64,000 nt of DNA from Cryptomeria japonica (taxonomy: Eukaryota > Streptophyta > Pinopsida > Cupressales > Cupressaceae): assembly GCF_030272615.1 (NCBI RefSeq), contig NC_081411.1, positions 211,996,744 to 212,060,743 on the forward strand, in the 5' to 3' direction. Each line of letters begins with the position of its first letter. The first letter of the stretch is position 1. A model generated the notes under the pieces. That model was given only the letters and a program-made list of their open reading frames with translations. It was not told the DNA's origin and ran no database searches. Shown here piece by piece: positions 1-12,285 of this stretch. A program made the translations under genes and the position numbers.

Positions 1-1356
1 TTCTATCTTTAAGGAATGAATTTCCAACTCTTCGCTAAATTTTCACTTTTTTTGTAATTCCTTCATCTTTGGTGTGATTTTTCCTTGGGAAGAATTTTTG
101 ATCAATTCATCACCTTTCCTATTTTTTAGGGAATTTTGATTTTCTTCCCTAAGGGGATTTTCCTTTATTCTCCTTGGGTACAGATTCCACCTTGCCTTGG
201 AATTCAACTTTCAATTCATCCTTGGGTGGAATCTTGATGTTTTGGAGGAATTCTCCTTTGGATGGAAAATCCCTTCCCTCCATACTTTTGGCGCTCCACA
301 ACATGTTTGGAGGTGAAAATTACCATGTGGAGGAATTCTTGCTTGAGGATGGAATTCCTTGACACGCCCTTTCCAACGATCTACCCTGACCTTGGGCGCT
401 AATCACATGTGCTTCAAGAAAATGTGATGTGGGGGAAAATTCCTCCACCACCTAGATCTAGCACTCTCCTTGATGCTTGGGCGCTGAAAGGGTATGGAGG
501 AGCAAAATTGGTCATGCAGGAAAATTCCTTGAGCCCATTCTAGCGCCAACCTTCTTTTGGAACCCAATCACTGCCAAGGTAAAGATTCACTTGGATTTTG
601 CAAGACTTAGCCAAATTTTGCCCTTTTCCAGACTTCGGATGCCACATTTGGAATTGAAGTGGATTTTCGTGCCTTACAAGAATTTTCGTTGCCTTTCCAC
701 TTCTGGAATGAACCTTTCCACTTCTGGAATGAATTCAGACAGCCAATTTTCAAACAGTAGCCTGCTTTTTCAACCTTTTCAGATATAGACAAATATTTAG
801 AAATGCTCAATCTTCAATGTTAGGACCTCTGCCTGCGAAGAACTTGCCAAAAATGGGCTTACTAAAAATAGTAAGTATTTCAAAATATCGATATTAGGGC
901 AAAAGAAGACGGGATAACACTTACTAAAAATTTAAAACTAAAAATAGAGACTGCTAAAAATAGTAAGTTTGATTTTTTGGCAAAATAAAGACAATTTGGG
1001 AGGTAGTGAAATCCCTAAAAAATATTCCTCAAAATTCGCTCAATTTCACTGGTAGGTTCCTTAAAGGGTCCTAATTCCAATACAACACTCAATTTTTCCA
1101 AAACCCCAAAGAAAAGACCTCAAATCTAAGTCTGAAGGACAAATACCTAAAAGAAGCAAAATGGGTTCCAAACTTAGTCAAAATTGCTCAAACAACTTGC
1201 AGACTTGATCAAATTCACCCCAAAACATTTGCAAACAATGAAGACCCTAGAGACTGTCGCGAAAAGACCCAACGAACCAAAACCAAAAGACCAAGAGGAC
1301 CTAAAAAGTAGGGGGTCCCCATTTGCAATGGGGTGATGTGTGAAAACGTCACAACA
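1..1356 (-). repeat. T-unit T4, 5-prime part, truncated by the window edge
   Basis: On the minus strand this segment starts at 1356 with TGTTGTGACGTTTTCACACA, then the hairpin CCCCATT-GCA-AATGGGG (near 1318-1334) and a run of C and T. The same start is found at 17636, 18105, 44241 and 62435. The rest of the segment (about 1-800) is a loose array of GGAATTCC-like words; a 20-bp unit ending in TTCTGGAATGAA is tandemly doubled near 695-735. A TACTAAAAATAGTA palindrome lies near 860-875. No protein is recognisable; the small reading frames across 174-810 have no family features. The 3-prime end is outside the window. Confidence 0.55.
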
Positions 1357-2360
1357 ATACCTTCCTAGCCTTATATGTTTTCTCTAATTATGCCAGCGTT
1401 CTATGTATATTTTTTATTATAAAATAAGGAAAACTAGATAATGTCTTGCATGAAGCTTAATGTTGTGCCCCTTGAAGTCCTTTTCATTGTCTACCTTGAA
1501 CCTACAAACAATTATTTCTGATCACCCACGATAAGGTTTATGCTTATTCAAGGAATTTTGTAATCTTTACTCAACCCTACTTAGGTATGAATAACTTTTA
1601 TTTATTAAAAAAATTACAAAAAAATATATTAAGTAAAATAGGTAATTTTTTCTATATTGTTTTATCCAACATGAAGAACTGAGTTTCCTTTCCAATAAAA
1701 GAAAGAATAAATTTTATCAATATCAACAAATGAGAAATGCAATGGAACAGAAACATATAACCAAATTAAAATAATTCAGTATAAAACTATTCCTGAAGAA
1801 TTCCATCCTTAGTGACAAGATGATGAAAGCACAACAAAATCCTCAAACAACCTATTCAAAATGACATGGATAAGATGCAAACCTTTCTTTGAACAACGAG
1901 ATGTTGATAAAAAGAAGCTATAAGCTGCACCCAAACAAAAGGTAAATCAGAATTTAATCAATGCGGATAAAAATAGCCAATACCAAAGATAAAATATAAA
2001 CTGTCATAAATAAACTAGATCTGGCATGCTAATTTTTGTATTTTAAAATAAATTTGCTCTGAAAATCTTGCAATATTTTTTATTGCATTAACATTTTGCT
2101 CTCAAACAACTAGTGATTTGTAAATAATTACAGCCACATAGTACAGAAACAACTCGCAAAAACATGCACATTTTAACTTAAATATCTTCCTCCTTAAGGA
2201 AAACCAGTTAATATTCTTAAGAGCAGAATCTTGGAGGAGGGCATTGTATAGAGAGTCGAGACGATGAATAAAAGAACAATCGAGTCATTTAGATCTATTT
2301 TATACATTTGATTCCACTATGTTGCTGCACATGACAGAGGCTGCCAAAGATGGTTGTTTT
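1357..2360. other. AT-rich stretch without recognisable content
   Basis: About 1 kb between the 5-prime terminus of T4 and the start of LTR-like repeat D. I see no reading frame, transposon terminus or RNA gene. It may be older decayed repeat. Confidence 0.4.
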
Positions 2361-5300
2361 TGTAATGTCCCAAATTTGAAATAGGATTTAATAATATATA
2401 ATAATAATAAAAATAAAATACAAAGGAATAAAAATAGCATTTAAATTAAAATATATAATTAGAATTTAACTAACTTAATAAATGGTCAAAAGGCATAAAA
2501 TGAAAAGTTGTGACAAATTACGAAAGGTTGTGACCCTATCAAAAGGGGTGTGACTTCTCCTTCACAATGAAAGATATAAAGGGAAGAAGGTTTCATTTCA
2601 GGAGGGGAGGAACAAAGAACAATTGGGAAAGAATATATATTTTAAAAGATAGCAATGAAGGGTGGTGACCCAAGTCTTATGAAGGGTGGTGACCCTTTTA
2701 CGAATGAAGTATAAAAGAGATCATTCCAATCATTCAAATCAAGCAGCAAATCATTCTATAAAATCAGCATACGTTCAATCATCATTCACCAATATATCAA
2801 ACCAGCCTTCATTACATTATCACTCACCAATACCTCAAATAATACAATCATCAAAGGAATCCATTCAATCAATCAATTATTCATCGATTATTCAACCTGT
2901 GATGTCCCCATCCAATCCATAAGACAAAACAAACAAACAGTATGCTGTGAGAAAACTCCTTGTATCATCTTTATGAATGACGTGAATAAAGTTAGTGAAT
3001 GAGCCTATTAATGGCAATGATTAGATGATACCAAGAAGATGCAACGATAATTTGAGTTACACGGCAAAAGAAATAGCCAAAGTATTTATAATTCTGAACT
3101 GTTTTATTACCAAGTTGATTCAGCTTATCAAGACGTCATTAGACTTGGAAGTACATCAGTTTCTCATCACTCGGATTATGATACTTGAAGTAATTATGAT
3201 AACAATATCAAGAAGACCAATTGTGTAAAGACTGCCATGGCTACCAATGGGTGCATTGACGAAGGACTTCATTAACCTGGGGATACTAAGATATTCTTGG
3301 ACCCACGATGGTTGAAAATGATGATTGTCTTGAGGTAAGGCTATTATTATGCCATCCATGTAATAAGCAGAGAACCAGCAAATCAAAGAACAAAAGGAAA
3401 TGACGATAAGGAGAGTTTTAATATAAGACTACGATTCAATACAAGTAATAAGGGGCAGCGATTAAGATGCAATATTACGACTATATGATTTGATATACTA
3501 AGCTGCTATCCATTTATTCATATGATTGGTGCCATACAAGTATATACCGTCGTGGATATTCCTAGTTCTATTAAGCAAGGGAGAATAGGCAAATAAGATG
3601 AGCAATCATCATTATCGCTATAATATTGAGATACTTAAGACTTAGCCTCCAATCCACCAATACCCTTACTGCCGCCACAAGAAAGATTATAGTCAGCACA
3701 TGAATCGTCAGCTAGTTAAGAGGCGATGCCAAGAAGATGTTTATATCAATCAACACTCCAACAAGTGTCCCATCATTATCGTCACTAAAGGATATATGTG
3801 GATCGTCAAAAACTAATCGTGCATTTGTTATTGGAGGTGTAGAACGAAAGGATGTAACCATTCAATATTATGAATACTTATATCGATAGACATTTAAAAA
3901 GGAGGGATTATTACGGAGTTTGGACAGCTCTACATAAGCAGAGTCAGAAAGCCAGATGGCATGAATACATGGATTAGTATCAGGAACAGTTGCATTTATA
4001 TCACATAAGTGACAAGGAAATTATATCAGAAACCACGACAGTACAGCCTAACCATCATTGGGTCATCGCCATTACAAATTTAATATATTAGAGAAGCGAT
4101 CAGTTTGGATCGATTCAGCAGCATATGATTTGCATTTGTTATATAGAAGTTGTCCGGCACTGAATATAATCTCGGATCAGCCATGAATACATTAAAATGG
4201 AAGAACTAATCTAGAGGAATAATTAATACACGGAATAAATAGATTCCATTAATGACACAGCATTAGAATAATTCTCTTTTGTCGTAATTATCATAATTAT
4301 CAGAATAACATAAACTATTCCAGGAAGATTAGTGGATCTGTAGGAGGGTAATATTGCCCACCCAAGTAAGACAACTACTAAGAATTTATCAGTAGTCCAG
4401 GAAGGCAAGTGACTGCTCCTGGGCTTGGGTTTGGCAAAGATAAAACCACCCCTACCATCCACTGGCTCTCTGGCCCAAATAATGATTAACTGAGGGACAG
4501 GGTATGAGCTAGGGGATAAGACCCAAGCCATAGAGGGCCGGAAGGGCATGTGACTGCTTTTGGGCACAATATAGGTCTGTTGGACAAACCTGATCATAAT
4601 TTCGTTCCCCTGACTTAAATGGTAAAACAAATCAATCTCACCACTTAATAGATATAAACATCAATATTCATTAACTATCTGCTGCGCACATAAGTAATAT
4701 AAAGTTATAAACTACTGTTTTTCCCTGTTCAATCATCTTTATGGTATAATTGTATATATATATGAGCCTTCAGATAACCCATTTTTCTGTTTTCTGACTT
4801 ACTTTTCTTCTATGTGACGCGTCCCCGGTATTTTTTCCAGGTGTCCCCGTCCCGAGGACATCCCTGAGACAGGGACTCCTAGCAAACATCCCCATAAATT
4901 CTGTATATTGACAGTGAATTTTGACAATGAATTCTATAAGCAATTTGACTTTGACTCTCAATTTAACACAAATTTGGCATAAGAACTCTGCTAGTTCTTA
5001 TATGTTAAGGTTCTATAATGTATATGAGCATGCTTTATCCATATTTTCATATGTATATTTTAAATTTCCATATATATTTTAATTTTCCCTATTTTTATAT
5101 AGCCGTCCCCTTTGTCGTCCCCAAAATTTGCAAAAATAATCACCGTCCCGGAAACGCGTACCCCCGTCTTGTTGATGTGTTTTTTGTACACATGCGAACA
5201 CAGAATAAAATACCCAAAGGTACCTTATCCTCTCTTGAACAAAGTTCCTGACTGCTGAAGATCTCGCCGAAGGATCAATCGGAGAAACTCCAAGGTTCTG

Positions 5301-5633
5301 TTATGTAGGTTCTCTACTCGTGGATAAGCTCTTCGTGGTATGATGTGATTTTGCTGGAATCACAAGGGGACTTACATTCGACGACCTGAACATCTGATTT
5401 GCTTTGGATATTGCTGGAACGTGAGATTTTACTGGTCCTAGATTTTGGAAAAAAGGAAAAAGGAGAAGGGTTGAAACAGGATCTATTTCCAATACTAAGA
5501 ATGTAAGAGCAATGAATGACCTCTAATGAAATTCTAACTAAGTCTTGCTTTGACATCTCAGGACCATCTCCACAAGGTTAGTGCGATCTTCTAAGGAAAG
5601 TTTTATGATGTTCAAATCACCGCTATAGGCATG

Positions 5634-6245
5634 GACACCATCAGGCTAATGCATAACGATGAAGAAGCGACAATTGAAGTTAAGCTTAAGTTGAATGATT
5701 CCAGTTGACTACACAAGGCAAGTCTGCAATCAACAAACTGCTAGTAGTATGAATATACAAATTTCAACATCGATCATACACATTTCTTCCACTCATCTAA
5801 TAACATGAAATCAAATTTTCTTCCACTCATCTAATAACATGAAATCAAATTTGACAAGTATAGAGACCATGCAAATTGTTGGATCAACCCATAGAATTCA
5901 CCATTTCTTCAATGAAGTTTACAAGTCCTTTACAACAACATCTTGGCAACAACATCTTCGACACCATCAGGCTGATGCATATCGATGAAGAAGCGACAAT
6001 TGAAGTTAAGCTTAAGCTAAATGATTCCAGTTGACTACACAAGGCAAGTCTGCAATCAACAAACTGCTAGTAGTATGAATATACAAATTTCACCATCGAT
6101 CATACACATTTCTTCCACTCATCTAATAACATGAAATCAAATTTGAGAAGTATAGAGACCATGCACATTGTTGAATCGACCCATAGAATTCACCATTTCT
6201 TCAATGAAGTTTACAAGTCCTTTACAACAACATCTTGGCAACAAT
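5634..6245. repeat. Tandem duplication of about 326 bp in the T0 tail
   Basis: The block starting GACACCATCAGGCT at 5634 is repeated from 5960 with few changes, up to the shared end TCTTGGCAACA. The first copy also contains a 34-bp internal tandem doubling (TTCTTCCACTCATC..., about 5787-5852). T2 and T3 carry this block once, so the duplication arose in T0. Confidence 0.75.
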
Positions 6246-6408
6246 CTTTGCCTTCTCTTTCTATTCTACTCTAACTATTTCCTACTCTCTGACTATTCAC
6301 TAGTATCTATTCTCTATTAACCCACTATTATCCACTATCAGCTATTCACCCACTATCAACTATTCACCCCCTATCAACTATTAACCTATACAAATGAGGA
6401 GCCAGGGC

Positions 6409-6497
6409 TTATATAGAGAAACCCTTTACAAATAGACGGCTCTGATGATTTAGAATCAATGGCTAGGATTACAAGATAAAAACCCTAATTAGGGTTT
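6409..6497 (-). promoter_or_regulatory. Telobox palindrome plus TATA box of T0
   Basis: AAACCCTAATTAGGGTTT lies at 6480-6497 and a TATA box (minus CTATATAAG) at about 6408-6416, about 65 bp downstream in the minus sense. The same pair with the same spacing is found in T1, T2 and T3. AAACCCTAA is the plant telobox, a site known to bind telomere-repeat-binding factors in promoters. Here it is doubled as a perfect 18-bp palindrome. The promoter would drive transcription outward through the unit tail, as the promoter of an LTR does. Confidence 0.55.
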
Positions 6498-6701
6498 GTT
6501 ACAACAAACTTCCTCTAGCTAATGAGAAAATTACATTCCAGGAGTGAGGACCAATAGGAAGCAAGGGTAGGTGCCTCGAAGTTTGTGTCGCCTCTGGTGA
6601 ATTAGGTACATTGAATCTGGACATGCTCAAGTGGACCAATCCGACTGGAGGAGTGACGACTGGGATGCCACCTTGTCTGACACTTGTAACTTGGTTGATG
6701 T

Positions 6702-7104
6702 TCAATTTGATGATGCTGAGAAGCTAACTTTAATTAACTCTTCTGAAACTATATGCTTCTTCAACGGACCCTTGCTTTGACCTCCTTTGTCTATGATGTG
6801 CTGGATGGATGATGTACCTTTCCTTGAAATGTTGGCATCGCCTTTCTTTGTCATCTTGTGGTTCCTTAGTGTGCCAAAGTGAAGGTTCTGGAGGTAGCTA
6901 GCAATTCCTTGAACACATTGAGACTTCCAACGCTTCAAAGCGCCTTGATGATGATGGACTGGAATTGGTCGTCCCTGATGATGATGGACTGGAAGTAGTC
7001 ATCCTTGATGATGATGGACTGGAAGTGGTCGTCCTTGATGATGATTGACTGGAAGTGACCATCCTTGCCCTGGCCTCGTTTTCTCCATCTGCAAAATAAA
7101 CCAA
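6702..7104 (-). pseudogene. Short coding remnant with TTSSPSSS repeats
   Basis: Minus-strand reading frames 6898-7104 and 6702-6938 lie between the hairpin array and the telobox of T0, the place where T1 and T2 carry the large PMD-type gene. Four 30-bp tandem repeats (about 6950-7068) encode a 10-residue serine/threonine unit, TTSSPSSSR-like. A possible splice acceptor TTTTGCAG precedes the repeats near 7090; a similar TTTTGCAAG is present in T3 near 36955. No family is recognised. It could be the last exon of a gene carried by the unit or chance coding in repeat DNA. Confidence 0.3.
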
Positions 7105-7226
7105 AAGAAGATTAAGTACTTATGACATGTTCATTTCAACAAAGCATTTTCTACCTTAAATCACCAACATGAAGACTTCAAAATAAAGTTTGCTCAAAAT
7201 GCTTCCCCAGGGACAGGCCCTATAAG

Positions 7227-8466
7227 AATTTCGCCCTGGACCCTTCAGAAGGGTCAGGAGCGAAATTTGCATTCCTGGCCAATTTAGACCTGATTTCATC
7301 ATAATCTCACAACTAGCTCTACGCCTGGCCCAAACAACGTGAAAAATAGGAGTTTCAAAAGATTTCACCCTGGACCCTCGGGAAGGGTCAAGAGCGAATT
7401 TTGCATTCCAGGATAATTCTATCACTTGTTTACTCCAAAATTCTTCCCAAGGCAAACATATGATAGTCTTCTCTCCTCTAAAGCCTAGGAATCTACAACA
7501 TGACCTTCATCATGAGAAAATTAGGTGAAATTGAGGATTTCGCCCTGGACCCTTTGGAAGGGTCAGGAGCGAAATTCAAGTTTTAGGTCTCAATTCTTCA
7601 TCTCCTTGACTTCAATTCATCTTACGGGGCAAAGTAACATCATTTCAACCTCAACCACGCCTTAGGACCCAAAGTCCTGACTTGACACAAGGAGGAAATA
7701 GGTAGTTTGAAGAATTTCGCTCTCGACCCTTTGGAAGGGTCAAGAGCGAAATTCATGTTTTGCTTGTCTTCTCCTACCTAGCTCCATTCTTTTTCACTTT
7801 CTATACTAGGACTCTCATCCTTGGATCCCTCTCCCATGTTTGCAACATTTTGTTTGACCTCTAAATGACTAGAAAAGAGAATTTCTCTAGAAATCATGGC
7901 CAGGGACAGGACCTATAATGAATTTCGCTCTGGACCCTTTGGAAGGGTCAGGAGCGAATTTCTTCCTCTAGCCAAAAATCATCATTTTTGGAGACAACAA
8001 TCCATTCAAGAGCAATCTCAAGGGCGTCTACCATCTTTGTCTAGGCCTGGCTTGGCACAAATATGAAAGGAATAGGTGGATTTTAGAATTTCGCTTTGGA
8101 CCCTTTGGAAGGGTCAGGAGCGAAATTCATGATTTAAGCTTATTTTCTCATTCTCTCAACTCTAATCCACCCCCAAGACCAAGGATACATCACCTCACTC
8201 CTATCTAGGCCATAAAAACCTAAAACTTAACTTGATTTGCAAGGAAAATAGGTGATCCTAGCAATTTCACTCTGGACCCTTTGGAAGGGTCAGGAGCAAA
8301 ATTCATGTTTTTGCTCAATTCCTTCAAGTTTGAAGATCACCAACAAGTCAAAGTCATGCTCAAAGACGCCTCCAATCCTATCTCATCCTAACCCACACTT
8401 GACTTAGCATAAAATTGAGAAAAAGGGTAGTTTTGTGAAATTTCGCCCTGGACCCTAGTGAAGGGT
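7227..8466 (+). repeat. Spaced hairpin array, first part (eight units)
   Basis: Eight copies of an imperfect palindrome of about 41 bp begin near 7227, 7361, 7537, 7711, 7919, 8087, 8262 and 8437. Each has outer arms TTTCGCTC / GAGCGAAA and inner arms GACCCTT / AAGGGTC around a short TGG-like centre. Spacing is mostly 168-176 bp, with outliers of 134 and 208. The DNA between hairpins is less conserved. The eighth copy is cut at 8466 by the Copia element and resumes at 14669. Confidence 0.85.
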
Positions 8467-9180
8467 TGTAAAGTATATTCAATTTCTATTGAAGAACAAG
8501 TTAAATACTAGCAATGCTATGTGATTGCAATTTATAATTTTGTGTCTAACAATTCTGATTTATTTATGTGCAGACTGTGGGAGAGAGATCATTTTAATAT
8601 TTTTCTCTATCTTCTCCAAATGAATTCAATTGGTATATATATCATTTAGGCAACCGGTCAATAGGTGTATTGACCGGTCATGCCTTTTAGGCATGACCGA
8701 TCAATGCACCCATTGATCGGTGCCTTTTCAATATACTTTTGTTTTATCTCTTAACACAATGCTATTTACATAAGGGATCGGTTCACATATAACCCCAATA
8801 AACATATTGCATATCATAATTTGGATCAGTGCCTTAATGCACCCGATAACCAAAGTGCACATTGTATATTTGAATCGGTGCATATTTCATTAATTAACTA
8901 AAGTGTTTTACCAAGCAATGAAGTGGTGCTTGTTTACACCCGATAGTAAATACTGAATCGGTGCTTTATTAACAACAGCATTTAGTTGAGGTTCGATGCA
9001 CATAATATGTTACCAGGTTTTAACAACCCGATAACATATCAATATATATTATAGCAATCGAATGAATACCATTATTTTATAGCAATTTATCATGTTTCAA
9101 CTCAGTAAGCAAAATATAAATGATAACAGACATATACGAGTATGGTTTACTTATCTTGCAGGAGCTACAATGCATTAACA
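8467..9180 (-). repeat. Copia 3-prime LTR
   Basis: 714 bp, TGTAAAG... to ...ATTAACA on the plus strand, matching 13953-14668 with about 98 percent identity. It carries three consecutive palindromes at 8649-8724. Confidence 0.95.
8649..8724. repeat. Three consecutive palindromes within the Copia LTR
   Basis: ACCGGTCAATA/TATTGACCGGT, CATGCC/GGCATG and ACCGATCAATG/CATTGATCGGT follow one another and the first and third resemble each other. The other LTR has the same group near 14135-14212 with the first palindrome worn by two substitutions. Confidence 0.7.
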
Positions 9181-9192
9181 CTTCCTCTTAGC
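9181..9192 (-). other. Copia polypurine tract
   Basis: On the minus strand GCTAAGAGGAAG lies directly before the 3-prime LTR, the expected place for the plus-strand primer. Confidence 0.7.
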
Positions 9193-9921
9193 TCTGGAAG
9201 ACAGGTAACCTGCATCACATTTCTCTTTCATAACCAAGATAATGTCAGTCATCAAAATCTATATCATGTGAAATATCATCAAAACATATGATATGAAAAA
9301 TAAAACAACATCACTTGAGCATGTTATATAAAGTATCACCTAAGCATGTGATACAAATATTTATCAAGATATCACCTAAACATGTGATATTTGTATTGCC
9401 TAAACATGCAATACTTTTAAGGATAATCCATATGAGAAGTGTTAAGTTCTCATCATATCCAAGTTGTGATAAGTGCAATAACATTTTATAAATGTTTCTC
9501 ACAACACAGTCATGACACATCCATGACTTACCAGAGATCCAACATGATCATTGGTTGAGATATCACCTAAGCACGTGATATCAGTATTGCCTAAGCACGC
9601 AATACAAGGATAACCATATGAGAAGTGTTTAAATTCTCATCATATCCAGGTTGTGATAAGTGCAATAACATTTTATAAATGTTTTATCACAACGCAGTCA
9701 TGGCACATCCATGACTTACCAGAGATCCAACATGATCGCTGGTTTGACTACCATAAGATCGTCATCTTATGATGTCTACATACAAGTGTTCAGTATCTGA
9801 GAGATCGTCACCTCTTAGATATGAACACAGGTGGCAAAAAAACCAAAGATTGTCCAAACATGACAAAGAAGTTTACACATTAAATATCTTAAATATATGT
9901 AAGTATAGATTACAAAGCAGA
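9193..9921 (-). repeat. Copia 3-prime untranslated segment with direct duplication
   Basis: Between the end of pol and the purine tract. A block of about 130 bp at 9424-9553 (TATGAGAAGTGTT... to ...CCAACATGATC) recurs at about 9604-9743. Between them, short palindromic words of the type CACCTAAGCATGTGATA are repeated. No coding sequence is seen. Confidence 0.65.
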
Positions 9922-10839
9922 TTACCTTTCTATCATACCTAAGCCCTTTCTGAAGTGATCAACCTTCACTATGGAAAGAGGTTTGGTCAGAATATCTGTA
10001 GTCTGATCTCCTGTACACACGTATTCTAATTTAATCACATTCCTGTCAACCATATCTCGCACATAATGGTATGGAATCTCAATATGTTTGGACCTATCAT
10101 GAAATACTGGATTTACAAAGAGTTTTATGCAACTTTGATTATCACACTGAATAACTGTACGTTTCATAGGTTCTCCAAACAATCCCACAAGCAACTTCCT
10201 AAGCCATACTACCTCTCAGGAAGCCATGGAAGCTGCAATATATTCAGCCTCAGTGGAACTCTGAGCTACTGAAGATTGTTTTCTGCTGATCCAGGATATC
10301 ATGGCTGAACCTAAACTGAAGCAGCACCCTGAAGTGCTCTTTCTGTCAGTCACACTGCCAGCCCAATCTGAATCTGTAAATCCATGTAGGTCTATGTCAA
10401 TTTTCTCATATTTAAGACCAAGCTTTAGAGCACCTTGTAAGTATCTCATTATATGTTTTACTGCAACTAGGTGTATCTCGTTAGGTTCACACATGAACTG
10501 ACTTAGAGCATTAACAGCATAACAGATATCTGGCCTTGTATTTACTAGATACATCAGGGACCCAATCATCTGCCTGTATTGAGTAGGGTCAGTGGGTTTT
10601 GACTCTGCTGCTGCTTCTTTAAGTTTATGGAAGTTGGTTTCCATAGGAGAGGTCATGGGCCTACAGTTTAGCATTCTAAATCTCGTCAATATGTCCAAGG
10701 TGTACTTCCCTTGGTTTAGTACAATATTATCAGGATTCTACCATACTTCCAATCCTAGGAAGTAATGAAGAAGCCCCAAGTTCTTCATATCAAATTCTGT
10801 GGATAGATCTTTCTTGCATTGATCTATTAGGTGATCATT
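9922..10839 (-). pseudogene. Copia pol: end of reverse transcriptase and RNase H
   Basis: The frame continues after the stop at 10840-10842 with the connection segment (KNLGLLHYFLGLE-type). Stops follow at 10738-10740 (TAG) and 10216-10218 (TGA), all in one frame. Recognisable Copia RNase H motifs are GSLMYL, TRPDI, AVNALSQF, DSDWAG, RKSTSG, STEAEYIA and, after the last stop, DNQSCI, KHIEI and TDILTKPL. The last part (9922-10194) ends the polyprotein. Confidence 0.9.
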
Positions 10840-12285
10840 TCATGTGATTAATAAGTCATCAACATATAAAATCAATATTAGCATATCACCTTTATTTCTT
10901 TTGAGGTAGAGATTAGGATCTGCATCATTCTTAGAGAAACCTAGCTTTGAGAGATAGGTGTCAATTCTTTCATACCAGGCCCTCGGAGCCTCTTTGAGCC
11001 CATAGAGAGCTTTCTTGAGCCTACACACATGAGACTCTGCATCATGAATTTCAAACCCTTCAGGTTGGTCTAAGTAGACTTCTTCTGAGATCTCGCAATT
11101 TAGAAATGTTGTCTTTACATCCATCTGATGTACCTTCCACCCCTTTGCTGCTGGAATGGCTAGTACAGCTCTTACTGATGTATACCTGGCAACAAGTGCA
11201 AATGTCTCTTCATAATCTATTCCTTCCTTCTGTGAGAACCCTCTAGCTACAAATCTGGCCTTGTGCTTTTCAATACTGCCATCTGCAGCATGCTTGATTT
11301 TAAACAACCATTTAGAAGACACAACAGATTTCTTGGTTGGCCTAGGAACAATCTCCCAAACATCATTCTTCATAATGGACTGATACTTTTCAGACATGGC
11401 ATCTTTCCATACTTGATGTTTGAGTGCATCTGATACATTGTTTGGTTTAGCTTTAGAGAGATCATTCATAAGGGCAACATAGTTGGTGAACTTATTAGGC
11501 CTCTTGCTTTCCCTGAAGGTTCTTGAAGGAGCAGCGAACTTCTGAGCTTCTGCTACAGTTTTGGTGGCCCATAGTGGTCTTTTCATGAGTTTTTTTATAG
11601 GTGGGTTTCGTGTTTCACCTATAGTTTCCTCAAGATACTCCCTCTGAAGCTCAATAGTAGGATCTTCTACTAGGTTAGGAGTAGGACTATAGATTTCAAG
11701 TTCTATTGTATTTTGGGCCCTTTTCAAGGCTAAATCTTCTTCGAAGATTACATCCCTACTGAGTTCAATATTTCTCTGCCCTTGTACATAGATTCTGTAA
11801 GCTTTAGAAGTTTCATTGTACCCTACAAGTATTCCCCTTTTTCCAGAGGGCTCTAGTTTTAGTCTTTTCTCTTTAGGTACATGTATATAGATAGGACACC
11901 CAAATATCCTAAGGTGCCTGATATCTGGCTTTGTTTTGGTAAAGACTTCCTCAGGAGTTTTATCTTCAAGGTGTGAATGAGGACATCTGTTTTGTATGTA
12001 CACAGCAGTGCTAGTTCTTTCTGCCCAAAGATTCAAGTTTAGATTTTGATCTAGTATCATAGCTTTGGCAGCTTCTACTATTGTCCTATTTTTTCTTTCA
12101 GCTACTCCATTTTGTTGAGGGTTATAAGGTATTGTTAACTCCCTCTTAATCCCAGAATTTTTACAAAAATCTTTAAATAGTTCTGACGTGTATTCCCCCC
12201 CATTGTCAGTTCTTAGGGTTTTAATTTTGTTTTCTGAGAGGTTTTCTGTTAAATTTTTAAACTCTTTAAATCTACTTAGGATCTC
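10840..12285 (-). pseudogene. Copia pol: integrase C-terminal part and reverse transcriptase
   Basis: After the TAA at 12286-12288 the same frame continues through the integrase core, with the hallmark NGVAERKNR near 12090, then a 406-residue open stretch. This contains FGCPIYIHVP, the linker KARFVARGFSQKEGIDY and the reverse transcriptase core with QMDVKTTFLNC and LYGLKEAPRAWY, ending at the catalytic YVDD (residues 399-402 of the open stretch). It stops at 10840-10842 (TGA). Confidence 0.93.

Noticed and set aside
4223-4630. Minus-strand open frame of 135 codons
   Set aside because: No domain; contains an internal imperfect DNA repeat (AAGTGACTGCT... and CATGTGACTGCT...); likely chance in non-coding repeat D.
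6480-6497. Interstitial telomere
   Set aside because: Only a single palindromic AAACCCTAA pair, fixed relative to a TATA box in four units; not a telomere tract.
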